From assembly GCA_030848705.1 (NCBI GenBank), contig JAUIZM010000013.1, forward strand, positions 2,226,796-2,290,795: 64,000 nt of DNA, read 5' to 3'. This stretch comes from Heracleum sosnowskyi (Eukaryota > Streptophyta > Magnoliopsida > Apiales > Apiaceae). A model generated the notes under the pieces. It was not told the origin of the DNA. It saw only the letters and a list, made by a program, of their open reading frames with translations, and made no database searches. Position 1 is the stretch's first letter, and each line of letters opens with the position of its first letter. Shown here in pieces: positions 33,847-44,072 of the stretch. The position numbers and the translations under genes are program-made.

Positions 33847-35097
33847 TGTTAGAAATGAATACCACTAGAAACTAGACAGAGGGGGGGTGAATGGATAGTT
33901 TGATATATTTTTCGATCTTGAAAACTAAGTAAACAACTGTATGTGATTATGATATGTAATATGCAGAAAGTAAATAACACACACAATCACTTTAATCTAC
34001 TTTGTATAAGCAAATTAAATACTACAGCTTTCCAGGAAATTCACAATCGAATTTCTGGCTTCTAAACAAGAACGGTTTGAACTTGCTTGCTTACAGAGAA
34101 AAGAGCTTAGCAAATAACTATGTGTATCTCTCTTACAGCTTACAGTTGTGTGTGCACGATATATATATTTTCCTATACAAACTAGGCACACACAATATTA
34201 CACAGCTACCCCTTCTGAAAGTCCAACTTGTCCTGCCATAAGAAGTTCACTGTGTCAGGAAGGACCACCTGCTTTTCGGAGTCTTTCCCGTTTCTGTAGC
34301 TGCTTGTCTCTTATCTTTCTCTCCAAGTTTAGCTGTAGATTTGCCATCTGTTCTTTGGACCACCTTGCCAGAACAAATGCTTCAGTATTTGTCTCCTTTG
34401 ATTCTTGGTTCTGTACCTTGATTTGTCTTGTTATAAACGGCTAAGTGTTGATATCGTGAACTCCACTTTATCCCTGACTATGCGATCTCCCTTGTGAGGA
34501 CTACGCGATATAGCCTTTGAAGACTTTGCGACATAGGTCATTTGACGACTATGCGACATAGGTCATTTGATGACTATACGACATAGGTCATTTGATGACT
34601 ATGCGACATAATGCTTCTGAGGACTTCACGATCTAGGCTCCTTTGACTTTGCTGACTTCAACACTTCACGACATGTGTCTTGAGGACTTCTCGACATAGT
34701 ACAAAATGGACTATGCGATATAGTACTTCACGACATGGATATTGGTGACTTCACGACATAGCTTTCTTTTGACTTTGCTATATAATGCCTTAGACAAATT
34801 CCTGCAACTTATTTCTTCATAGCCTTATTCAACTCTATCCTGCTGCATGAACACTTCTGAACTTCTACCAGGATAATTATTCAATGGCCTATATACAATC
34901 TAGATGCAAGAAACTTTACTAAGCTCATTATAAGTCTGAGCATACATGATCAAACTAATGTTCATGAGAACAAGACAAGTACATCTAGAGACCTATACTA
35001 TATCCCAGTGATAGAAATCACTAGGTCATGTAATGTGACATAGTCACATTGTGTAGGCTTGTTAATAGTGGTATTCAGACATGTCTTGAGCCTAACA
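33847..35097 (-). repeat. 3' LTR of the Sirevirus-like element
   Basis: TGTTAGAAAT...GAGCCTAACA, 1251 bp. It contains a cluster of gactatgcgacatag-type repeats (34480-34790 in plus-strand view), including tandem units with gtcatttgatgactatgcga. Confidence 0.93.
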
Positions 35098-35112
35098 ATC
35101 TCCCCCAAATTG
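35098..35112 (-). promoter_or_regulatory. Polypurine tract of the Sirevirus-like element
   Basis: The minus strand reads caatttgggggagat immediately before the 3' LTR. Confidence 0.75.
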
Positions 35113-35251
35113 TGAGTAAGATCCTTAGGCACAATTTCATGTCTGATAACAAGCCTAACTTACATAAAAGGAAATTTAGTAACAGAGAGGACAATTCATG
35201 AACATTGAGATTCAGAAATTTGATTACATAGAAACATTGAAAGCTTACAGA

Positions 35252-38200
35252 TTACTTTTGTTGCTTAGCAGCTTCAGCTTCCAATTGTTTCTCTAGCAAA
35301 TCATCATATATCTTCTTTTTCCTTATTTCTTCTTTTCTCTTCATGTCAATGATGGCTTCTTGAATTTCTTCTCTTGCAATCAGTTCTTCAATGAAAGGTG
35401 AGCCTTCCAAGTCATCAATTGCAGCTTTGAGTGCACTTTCTACATATGAGTCCAGAAACTCCATCCTTATTTTGCTTTGGCCTCCATGTGAGTTTTTGTA
35501 CTCCACAATGTAAGGATTTTGTTTGACCCTGCACATCCCTTTCTGCCTTAGCTCCTTAGCCCTCTCCTCCATCTCAGCCATTTCTTTCTCTTTCTGTATG
35601 TTTTTCTTTTCATTCTCTTTCCTCATGTTTTCTTCATAATCAGCATGCAACTTCAAGTACCTGGCAATATCTATCTTCCATGTCCTTTCATCCTTTTCTT
35701 CAAAATTCAGTAAGGCATTTATCCTTTCAAGCTCATACTTATAGAAATATTGCCAGCTTCCTTGCTTCATTATTCTTTCTCTTCCATCAGTGTATTTGAT
35801 ATCTAGATGATCCAACCTCACTTTGACTTCAAAGATCCTTTGAGCCCTCAAAAATGCTAGGGCATCTTCATCATAGTCCTCATCTAGTGGAAGCACATTG
35901 ATGCCAATAACATTTGTGAGTTTTCCAGTCTTCTTTGTTATCCTTATCCTTTTGGGTACACTCTTGATCTTCAAATGCTTCACAAGAGATACCTTTCTTG
36001 AACAAGGAGAATTAGTCTTCAGTGCCACATCACTTGGAAGTAGCTTCATTCCTTTCCCCTTCATCCACTGTAACACTCCACTGGCTGTGACTTTGTGGAA
36101 GTGTTTTCTTGAGATTATTTTAGTGGCTTCATCTTTCATCTGTGGCAATTCAGGTTCAGAAGTCATGGATAATGATTTTGGAGGATCATTGCTAACAGTA
36201 CCCACCCTAGACTTAGAGTCTTGTGTTGTGGTTAAAGTACTACTAGCAATGTCCTTGACTTGCTGAATTCCACTCCTAGTTCTCTTCACTGTCTCCTTTG
36301 CCCCCTTTGTGTCATCACCATCATCTTTAGATTTCTTGGAAGATTTGCTCCTGCTGCTGTCACTTGGTCCATCCTTATTACTCCTTGAATGAGATCTCCT
36401 CCTGTAGGTTTTCTCCTCATCATCATCCTCCCCATCCTTCTTCATGTTCTTTTCTTTGATAGATTCAGGCAAAACACCATGAATCAGAAAAGATTGTAGA
36501 ATGTTAATCATCTCTAATTCCTCTGCTGTCTTGACTCCTTTCTTTGCTCTCAGCATTTGCAGCACTTGATTGATCTTTGAGTTATTCTTCATTTGCAGAT
36601 CTTTGGGAATGACTAGTTGGTCAATACTTCTGACTTTGGATAGACTTTGAAAAATTACTGTCCTTGGCTTGGGTATGACCTCAGGCAGTCTTTGATTTTG
36701 GTTCAACTCCAAGTCATTATAAAGACTTTCATTGTTAGCCCCACTCCTTTCAATCAACTCCAGAATTATTGACACTTCAGTAAACCTCAGTTTCTCTAGA
36801 GTTTGAAATGCTAAGTGCCACAAGCAGTTGTCCTTGCACACCATGATTATTTCTCTCAGATAAACATCCCTGATTTTCCTTACTGCAACTGTGAAGTACT
36901 TGATACCTTCCCTGAGCTTCTTTCTGTACACTTGTGCATCTCCTTGAGCATTCTTGTAGGTGGCTTTCAGAAACTCCAGGAATGCCTCATCATGATAGAT
37001 GTTAGAGTTGGCAACTTCCTGTAGCTTGGCCTCAGTGATAAGTGTAGCTTGGGTAGGTTTAGCAATTGGAGTAGGTATAGCAGGTTGAGAGGTTAAGATG
37101 TCTTTAGGCATTGTGGATGGATAGAATGTTGTGGTTACTGTGCTTTTCTGACCTTGTGCATTGATGACCTCTACAGGGGGAAGATTGATTGGCTTTATTG
37201 TCTCTTCAATAAGCTTGCCCTTAAGTTTTGATTGCTTGGCAGGTGCTCCCCCTTTCTTTTTCACATTGACCTCCTTTCCTTTCTCCCCCTTAGGCTTGGG
37301 ATCAGACAAGATGTCTTGAGCTTCCCCAGGAATAGGCAGGTTGAAAGATTTCATCATTGAGGTCATCATTTGTTGCTGCACCAGCAAGATGTTTGTTGTG
37401 TTGTTGCCTTGAGCATCTAGCTTGTCATTGAGTTGGCTTAGAGATGCAGATAGCATTCTGTTTTCATCTTTGAGAGAGGCCACTTCCTTTTCTAAGCCAT
37501 CCACCTTGGAGAATAATTGTTGAGACTTGAAGGAGTTTAGAGATTGATCTTTGACCCTGGCAAAGTCATATTTGGAGATGTCTGACAGAGGGACTTCATC
37601 CACCAGCTTATCACCATACTGGTTTTTCCACATGACATTTAACATAGCATTGGTGGTGATGGTAGATTTTGCTTGATTTTCCAGTGTAGAAGCCAGTTTC
37701 TTGATGTTGTCTGTGACCATGGCAAGAGTCACATCCATCATGGACACATTGGAGGAGGTTTTCTGGACTTCTTTGAGGATACCATCCACCTTGGGAAAAT
37801 CAGAGAGATAAGAGTTTCTTAGCTTGGTGAGGGATCTGTCTGTCTCCTCCTGAATAGAAGAAATCTCTGATTGAAGCCCTTTCCCAAGATAATGCAGAGC
37901 CTTCAACTGGTTCTTGTACACATCATTCACAGCTTCATATATGGCAACAGGAGAAAGATCCTTAGCATTTGAGCCCAGAGAGGTGAGGTATGCTTCTCTC
38001 ACAAAAGCCAGGGCATCCTTGAGCTTGAGAGTCCTCTTAGCATCCAACCAGGCATCCACATTCCCCTCTGGTTCAGCTGTATCCACAATCTTCTCCTGTT
38101 GAGCTTCAACATCCTCCTTATGGCAGAGCAGGATAGCTTCATAATCAGCATTTGGAAGGTTGGAGGTGAGGAGATGTTGAGCTATCTTTGAGAACTCATC

Positions 38201-40102
38201 AATCTGTGCCACATGGAGATCCTGTATGGCTTCTTCTGTCATTTTGGAGGGCACAGATGATGATCCTGAAGGCCTGTCATGTTGCACAGGCTTCAGCCAT
38301 TCGGACATTGTGGCCTGAGCCAAGTGAGAGCTAGTATTAGGCACTTCATGAGATGTGTGAGTTTGAGTCTCCTCCAGCCTTGGAATGGCTGTAGGGTCTG
38401 ATGTTGTCTCCATTGAAATGGGATGTATTACAACATCAGCCCTATTTGTCTGTGAAGACATTTCCACATTCCTAAGGATGGGAGAATTAGGCACAGAGTC
38501 TCCAGTGAAAACTGGTGAATCCTCCATGTTTGTGTTGGTGTCATTAGGATATGCCTCAGCATGCATTCCCTGACCAACCAAATGTGGGTCCTGAGTGGTG
38601 AGCACAGTGTCAAGCACCATGTCACTTGAAGTTGGCTCGATCACAGGGCTGGATTGTGATTGATCAAGGGCAAGATTGTCATGAGAATGACTCTCTTGTT
38701 CAGAAGAAATTTTAGTGGAAGAATCTGAGAGAGAAGTGGGGTTCAGATTAGATTTTGGCAACTCCCCCTGAGAAATAGGAGGAGTTTCAACATTGATGTG
38801 CTCTCCACTTAGTGTTTGATCACCCTTATCACTCCTAGGATCAAGAGTGAGGTCTTGACCCTGTGCAGACTCTTTACAACTTGCAGTGGGGAGGCTGCTC
38901 TTTTCAATGCCCATGACCTGTTGAGAGGCCATAGACAGTAGCAGGTGTACCCCTTTTTCCACATCTGAATCCTGTTGGGAGGATTCAGTGGTAGCTTTAG
39001 ATTTTGACTTCTTCTTTGGTCTGGTGAGAGGTGACTCAGGAATCTCACTTGCTAGTTCTACAGATTCATGGATAATAGCTAGGGTTCTCTTCTTCTTCTT
39101 TTTAGGAACATCAACCTTTTGAGAGATTGATGCACTTGGCTGACTAGACTCTACAGTGGTGTTTACAGTGGGGTTGCTGGATGGGATAGGGAGGCTTGGG
39201 TTAGACTGTGAAGCTCCTTCAGTCTCAGCCTCCCCTGTCCAGGAAAGAGCATGGTATATGGGCTTATCAAGTGGATAAGACTCGAATGTGTCCTGCATAT
39301 GCTTGGTCACACTCAAGATCACATCCACTTGATTCCTTGTGTCCAATGAACCAAACAGAATCTTGGACATGGACTTGGAATAAGCCAACTTTGATTTATC
39401 AATACCCTCCAAGTCATGGACATTAGCATCAAGATAATTTAAAATAACTTGAAGAAAGCGAGGGTAAAAGATGTCATTACCTCTTCCACGGACTGTCCTC
39501 CCTAGCCTTTGAGCCAATTCCTTGAGGATTATTGCTCCAACATTGATTTCCTGATTGTGGGCTAGGGAATAGGCCAGCTTCACAGCAATGTGACTGATAT
39601 GGTCCCATCCTGTCTTTCTGCAAAGGAACACCTTCTGGAGTGCATCAAATAGGAATGACCACTCCCTTCTTACAAATTTCTTGTTCAGCTTTCCGGTATC
39701 TATCTCATCTGCATACCGAATGAAGGTCATGAAGTCTACAATTTGAGCATCTGTAGCTTCTTGGTCATGACCCTCCACCTTGAACCCTAAAGCTTCATTT
39801 ATCTCCTTCTCCCCAAACTGGAAGTGTTTGCCTCCAATTGAACAAGCTATCTCCTGGAACGAAGTTCCATCTTCCCTGGCCATTGTAGAAACCAACGCCG
39901 TTCGCCAAAATCCTTCCAATACATCAACATACAACGTGGGGTTCAAGGTTAGGGCTTGGCTGAGGTAAGAATCATTCAGGAACCGTACAAAACACTTGTA
40001 CCTGGGTTTAGCCTCAGCCTCAGAGGGAATGGTGAGAAGATTTGTTTCTTTGGGGATGGTTAAAGGAATAGAGGATGATACTGTTTGAGATTTGGGTGCC
40101 AT
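35252..40102 (-). CDS. Third ORF of the Sirevirus-like element, 1616 residues, function unknown
   Basis: It lies downstream of pol, where some Sireviruses have an envelope-like ORF, but no signal peptide or clear membrane segment is visible, so I do not call it Env. Residues about 30-270 form a globular-looking domain (FVRFLNDSYLSQALTLNP, GFWRTALVS, GGKHFQFGEKEINEALGF) resembling the plant transposon protein type domain. Residues about 280-660 are Ser/Thr/Pro-rich and disordered. Residues 740-960 contain coiled-coil heptads (FSKVDGLEKEVASLKDENRM). Later come basic/Ser-rich RRRSHSRSNKD (about 1230) and a highly charged helical C-terminus. The single open frame over 4.8 kb argues for recent selection. 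It starts 750 bases after pol, in a region with its own motif cluster. Confidence 0.85.
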   Translation of the reverse strand: MAPKSQTVSSSIPLTIPKETNLLTIPSEAEAKPRYKCFVRFLNDSYLSQALTLNPTLYVDVLEGFWRTALVSTMAREDGTSFQEIACSIGGKHFQFGEKEINEALGFKVEGHDQEATDAQIVDFMTFIRYADEIDTGKLNKKFVRREWSFLFDALQKVFLCRKTGWDHISHIAVKLAYSLAHNQEINVGAIILKELAQRLGRTVRGRGNDIFYPRFLQVILNYLDANVHDLEGIDKSKLAYSKSMSKILFGSLDTRNQVDVILSVTKHMQDTFESYPLDKPIYHALSWTGEAETEGASQSNPSLPIPSSNPTVNTTVESSQPSASISQKVDVPKKKKKRTLAIIHESVELASEIPESPLTRPKKKSKSKATTESSQQDSDVEKGVHLLLSMASQQVMGIEKSSLPTASCKESAQGQDLTLDPRSDKGDQTLSGEHINVETPPISQGELPKSNLNPTSLSDSSTKISSEQESHSHDNLALDQSQSSPVIEPTSSDMVLDTVLTTQDPHLVGQGMHAEAYPNDTNTNMEDSPVFTGDSVPNSPILRNVEMSSQTNRADVVIHPISMETTSDPTAIPRLEETQTHTSHEVPNTSSHLAQATMSEWLKPVQHDRPSGSSSVPSKMTEEAIQDLHVAQIDEFSKIAQHLLTSNLPNADYEAILLCHKEDVEAQQEKIVDTAEPEGNVDAWLDAKRTLKLKDALAFVREAYLTSLGSNAKDLSPVAIYEAVNDVYKNQLKALHYLGKGLQSEISSIQEETDRSLTKLRNSYLSDFPKVDGILKEVQKTSSNVSMMDVTLAMVTDNIKKLASTLENQAKSTITTNAMLNVMWKNQYGDKLVDEVPLSDISKYDFARVKDQSLNSFKSQQLFSKVDGLEKEVASLKDENRMLSASLSQLNDKLDAQGNNTTNILLVQQQMMTSMMKSFNLPIPGEAQDILSDPKPKGEKGKEVNVKKKGGAPAKQSKLKGKLIEETIKPINLPPVEVINAQGQKSTVTTTFYPSTMPKDILTSQPAIPTPIAKPTQATLITEAKLQEVANSNIYHDEAFLEFLKATYKNAQGDAQVYRKKLREGIKYFTVAVRKIRDVYLREIIMVCKDNCLWHLAFQTLEKLRFTEVSIILELIERSGANNESLYNDLELNQNQRLPEVIPKPRTVIFQSLSKVRSIDQLVIPKDLQMKNNSKINQVLQMLRAKKGVKTAEELEMINILQSFLIHGVLPESIKEKNMKKDGEDDDEEKTYRRRSHSRSNKDGPSDSSRSKSSKKSKDDGDDTKGAKETVKRTRSGIQQVKDIASSTLTTTQDSKSRVGTVSNDPPKSLSMTSEPELPQMKDEATKIISRKHFHKVTASGVLQWMKGKGMKLLPSDVALKTNSPCSRKVSLVKHLKIKSVPKRIRITKKTGKLTNVIGINVLPLDEDYDEDALAFLRAQRIFEVKVRLDHLDIKYTDGRERIMKQGSWQYFYKYELERINALLNFEEKDERTWKIDIARYLKLHADYEENMRKENEKKNIQKEKEMAEMEERAKELRQKGMCRVKQNPYIVEYKNSHGGQSKIRMEFLDSYVESALKAAIDDLEGSPFIEELIAREEIQEAIIDMKRKEEIRKKKIYDDLLEKQLEAEAAKQQK

Positions 40103-40410
40103 TTCAAGAGAGAGAGTAAGAAAGAGAGTAGAGAATTTGTGCTTAGGTTAGAAAGTTTGAGAGCAATAGACAAGATGAAAAGTTGCAAACGGTTAGAAAA
40201 GGTATTTATATGATAGAGACACTGCGATATGGAGTTATGAATGTGTACAGTCTATCTGTATGTCGCGAAGTCATAAATGGCCTGTACCGCAAAGTCTTGC
40301 AAAGTATATCGCATAGTCTCAAGAATGAACTAAGTCGCAAAGTCTTCAAAAAGAAAGGATTGGGGAGACTTTGCGATATAGTAGAAATACCCTGTCTAAA
40401 GCTCTCTTTT

Positions 40411-40459
<49 letters not shown>

Positions 40460-40851
40460 AATTTGTCAGACTTTTATCAAATTTTGAAATAAAATTAATT
40501 TAAATCAAAATTCTGTCAGCTATGGAGACTTGTCGACATAGTTATTCTAAGTCGCGAAGTCATAAAATTAACTATGTCGCAAACTCATGAAATGAACTAT
40601 GTCGCAAAGTCTCACAATCTCAACAGTTTGCGATATAAGTCTGTTTAATTTGAACTATGTCGTGAACTCTGAAAATCATCTATATCGAGATGTCTCAAAA
40701 GCTCACAACTCCACTCACAAATATGATTTTGAAAAATATGCAGTAAAATACTGAAATATTTATAAATCATATCTCAGCTAATTTTCACTCCAAACAAATA
40801 GATCATTTAAATACAGTGAAAATTTACTGCTGCAACAATTACCTAGCATAC
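40103..40851. other. Spacer between Sirevirus pol and third ORF, with motif cluster and poly-T
   Basis: No ORF. At least eight tatgtcgcaaagtc-like words (40230-40690) are the reverse complement of the LTR motif. There is a 42-base T run at 40416-40457 (poly-A on the coding strand). It may carry the promoter or processing signal for the third ORF, but no experiment or clear TATA supports that. Confidence 0.5.
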
Positions 40852-43800
40852 TTACTTGGAACAACTAAATGAAGGATTGAGCATTCCAATTTCACACACA
40901 AGTCTGTTGAAGACTGCTTCATTCAGAGGTTTAGTAAATATGTCAGCTAATTGTTTCTCAGTTGGAACATAAGAGACTTCTATGGTACCATTTGCAGCAT
41001 GTTCCCTAATGAAATGGTACCTGATCTCAATGTGCTTTGTAGTAGAATGATTAACAGGATTGGCAACAATGGATATTGCACTAGTATTATCACACATCAG
41101 AGGAATGTGTTCTAACACTAGTCCATAATCCATGAGTTGATTTCTAATCCAAAGCAATTGAGCACAGCAACTTCCAGCAGCAATGTATTCAGCCTCAGCT
41201 GTGGATGTTGCTGTGGATTGTTGTTTCTTACTAAACCAGGACACTAACCTTTGACCTAGAAATTGACAGCTTCCAGAGGTGCTCTTCCTGTCAATTCTGC
41301 ATCCAGCATAATCAGAATCTGTGTAACCAACCAGGTTGAACCCAGTGCCCTTTGGATACCATAGCCCAAGATTAGGAGTCCCCTTCAGATATTTGAAAAT
41401 CCTTTTGATGGCCATCATGTGAGATTCCTTGGGATCAGACTGGAACCTTGCACAAAGGCATGTGGCAAACATGATGTCTGGCCTGCTAGCTGTGAGATAG
41501 AGCAGGGATCCAACCATTCCTCTATAGACCTTGATATCAACTCTTTTGCCTTTCTTGTCTTCATCCAGCTTGATTGCAGTAGACATAGGAGTTTTAGCTG
41601 GGGATGACTCTTCTAAACCATATTTCTTTAAAAGATCCTTGACATACTTAGATTGGTTTATAAAGATGCCATCCTCCCTTTGATGTACTTGCAGGCCTAG
41701 GAAGTAGGTTAACTCTCCCATCATACTCATCTCATATTTACTTTGCATCAACTTAGAGAACCTCTCACAGAGTTTTTCATTTGAAGAGCCAAAGATGATA
41801 TCATCCACATAGATTTGAACAAGAATGATATCATTTCCATGCTTCTTGAAGAATAGGGTTTTGTCTATTGTACCCCTAGTGAATTGATGCTCAAGAAGGA
41901 ATTGAGATAGAGTTTCATACCAGGCTCTTGGTGCCTGTTTGAGTCCATAGAGTGCCTTGAGCAGTCTATACACAAAGTTTGGGAAGTCTTCACTTTCAAA
42001 GCCAGGTGGTTGAGACACATAAACTTCCTCAGCAAGATCACCATTGAGAAAAGCACTTTTCACATCCATTTGATACACCTTAAAATCTGAGTGAGCTGCA
42101 AAAGCCAGGAAGATTCTTATGGCTTCCAGTCTAGCTACAGGTGCAAATGTCTCATCATAGTCAATGCCTTCTTGCTGACAATAACCTTTGGCAACCAGCC
42201 TTGCTTTGTTTCTAACTACCACTCCTTCTTCATCCATCTTGTTCCTGAACACCCATTTGGTGTCAATAACATTCTTTCCTTTTGGAGGTGGCACTAGTTC
42301 CCATACTTTGTTTTTCTCAAATTGATTCAACTCTTCTTGCATGGCAACAATCCAATCAGAATTCTTCAAAGCTTCTTCAATTAATTTAGGTTCCTCTTGT
42401 GACAGAAAGCAGCTATACAGACAAGTATTTAATGTTGCCCTTCTTGTTCTAACTCCCTCACTAGGATCTCCAATGATTTGATCCCTAGTGTGGGCTCTGT
42501 CCCATTTCCTTGTGTGCCCCTGTTCATTTCCTTGATCTGTTCCAATCTCATTTTGGTTGACAGTTGCATTCTCTTCTTCTCCCCCTGTGTATGTGAATCC
42601 TTGCACAGGTGTTTGAAGAAGATTGTCAACTTCAAGAATTTCATTTTCTAGAACAGTTTGAACAGGGGGTTCATCTTCACTTTCAGAATCCTCAAGATAA
42701 CTTTGATTCTCAAATCTCAATAGCACACTGTCTTGATCACTTGTTTTTAGTCCTGGAGTTTTCTTGTCATCAAAGGTAACATCCATGTTTTCCATGACTT
42801 TGTGTTGCTCAGGTACAAACACTCTGTATGCTGTCCTTTCCAGAGAGTATCCAATGAAGATACCTTCAAATGCCTTAGCATCAAATTTTCCAATATGCTC
42901 AGAGGTATCTTTCATCACAAAGCACTTGCTTCCAAACACATGCAGGTGCTTGAAGGATGCTCTTTTTCCAGTCATTAATGAGTAAGGAGTTTTGCCAGAC
43001 TTCTTATTGATTAATGTTCTATTTTGCACATAGCATGCTGTGTTAACAGCATCAGCCCAAAAGCTAGTGGGTAGCTTTGCATCCAGCAGCATTGTCCTTG
43101 CAGCTTCAATGAGAGTTCTATTCTTTCTCTCAACTACTCCATTTTGTTGAGGTGTTCTAGGAGCTGAGAATTGTTGAGAAATTCCTTTATCTTTGCAAAA
43201 CTCATACAATGTTGAATTTCTGAACTCAGTCCCATTATCACTTCTCAAAGCAACTACAGAGGCACCAGTGCTTTGTGCTTCTTTATCAACTCTCTTGATA
43301 TGCTCTATTATGACTTGGGGTGCTTCATCCTTGGAGAATAGGAATTCCACCCAAGTATATCTTGAATAGTCATCAACCATCACTAGAGCATATTTCTTTT
43401 TGGAAAGGGACATTACATTCACAGGGCCAAATAAGTCCATGTGAATTAGTTGCAGAGGTTTTGAGTTTGTATTGAGCAACTTGTTCTTGTGACTTGATCT
43501 TTTAATCTTCCCTTTCTGACAAGCTTCACATGCTCCATCTTGCACAAACTCCAAGGCAGGCAAATCCCTGATGAGTTCTCTCTTGGTTAGAGAGTTCATT
43601 GCCTGAACATTCAAGTGAGACAGTTTCTTGTGCCACAGCCAGAATTCCTCATTTGTGGCTTTTGTGTAGAAACAACAAATTTCTCCCTTATCTGCAGCCT
43701 TGAGATTAGCTACAAACAAGCTTCCTTTCTTCACACCAGTTAGAACAACTTCACCACTTTCCCTTTTTGAGATTGAACAAAGGTCTTCATCAAATTCCAC

Positions 43801-44061
43801 TTTGAAGCCTCTGTTGGTAAACTGTCCAATACTCAAGAGATTATGCTTCAGTCCTTCAACAAATGCTACATCTTCAATAATGACATTTCCAGATTCAACA
43901 CTGCCATATCCCATTGTATAACCAATGTTGTCATTTCCAAAGGTTACTGATGGGCCAGCCTTTTCCTCAAAATGTGATAGCAGGGCTATATCACCAGTCA
44001 TGTGACTTGAGCATCCACTGTCCAAGATCCATATGACTCTTTTATTCCTGTTGCCCTGCAT
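40852..44061 (-). CDS. pol: Sirevirus Pol polyprotein: protease, integrase, RT, RNase H
   Basis: 1069 residues. Aspartic protease WILDSGCSSHMTG (about 11-23), GAG-pre-integrase LWHKKLSHLN (about 142-151), integrase core HMDLFGPVN (about 208), RSDNGTEF (about 275) and TPQQNGVVERKNRT (about 310), RT YVDDIIFGS (about 752) and RNase H ending ADIFTKPLNEA (about 1043). The order is Ty1/copia. The ATG follows directly on a TGA in the same frame, 12 bases after the gag stop in a different frame, so expression probably needs frameshifting or reinitiation after gag. All key residues are present and no stop is seen. Confidence 0.94.
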   Translation of the reverse strand: MQGNRNKRVIWILDSGCSSHMTGDIALLSHFEEKAGPSVTFGNDNIGYTMGYGSVESGNVIIEDVAFVEGLKHNLLSIGQFTNRGFKVEFDEDLCSISKRESGEVVLTGVKKGSLFVANLKAADKGEICCFYTKATNEEFWLWHKKLSHLNVQAMNSLTKRELIRDLPALEFVQDGACEACQKGKIKRSSHKNKLLNTNSKPLQLIHMDLFGPVNVMSLSKKKYALVMVDDYSRYTWVEFLFSKDEAPQVIIEHIKRVDKEAQSTGASVVALRSDNGTEFRNSTLYEFCKDKGISQQFSAPRTPQQNGVVERKNRTLIEAARTMLLDAKLPTSFWADAVNTACYVQNRTLINKKSGKTPYSLMTGKRASFKHLHVFGSKCFVMKDTSEHIGKFDAKAFEGIFIGYSLERTAYRVFVPEQHKVMENMDVTFDDKKTPGLKTSDQDSVLLRFENQSYLEDSESEDEPPVQTVLENEILEVDNLLQTPVQGFTYTGGEEENATVNQNEIGTDQGNEQGHTRKWDRAHTRDQIIGDPSEGVRTRRATLNTCLYSCFLSQEEPKLIEEALKNSDWIVAMQEELNQFEKNKVWELVPPPKGKNVIDTKWVFRNKMDEEGVVVRNKARLVAKGYCQQEGIDYDETFAPVARLEAIRIFLAFAAHSDFKVYQMDVKSAFLNGDLAEEVYVSQPPGFESEDFPNFVYRLLKALYGLKQAPRAWYETLSQFLLEHQFTRGTIDKTLFFKKHGNDIILVQIYVDDIIFGSSNEKLCERFSKLMQSKYEMSMMGELTYFLGLQVHQREDGIFINQSKYVKDLLKKYGLEESSPAKTPMSTAIKLDEDKKGKRVDIKVYRGMVGSLLYLTASRPDIMFATCLCARFQSDPKESHMMAIKRIFKYLKGTPNLGLWYPKGTGFNLVGYTDSDYAGCRIDRKSTSGSCQFLGQRLVSWFSKKQQSTATSTAEAEYIAAGSCCAQLLWIRNQLMDYGLVLEHIPLMCDNTSAISIVANPVNHSTTKHIEIRYHFIREHAANGTIEVSYVPTEKQLADIFTKPLNEAVFNRLVCEIGMLNPSFSCSK

Positions 44062-44072
44062 TCACAAAGTGA

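Noticed and set aside
34002..34444. Two open frames (79 and 98 residues) present identically at 46744-47186
   Set aside because: They lie inside the Sirevirus LTRs and are identical because the LTRs are; no coding evidence.
35252..40102. Envelope protein label for the third Sirevirus ORF
   Set aside because: No signal peptide, fusion-like segment or membrane anchor is visible; position alone is not enough.
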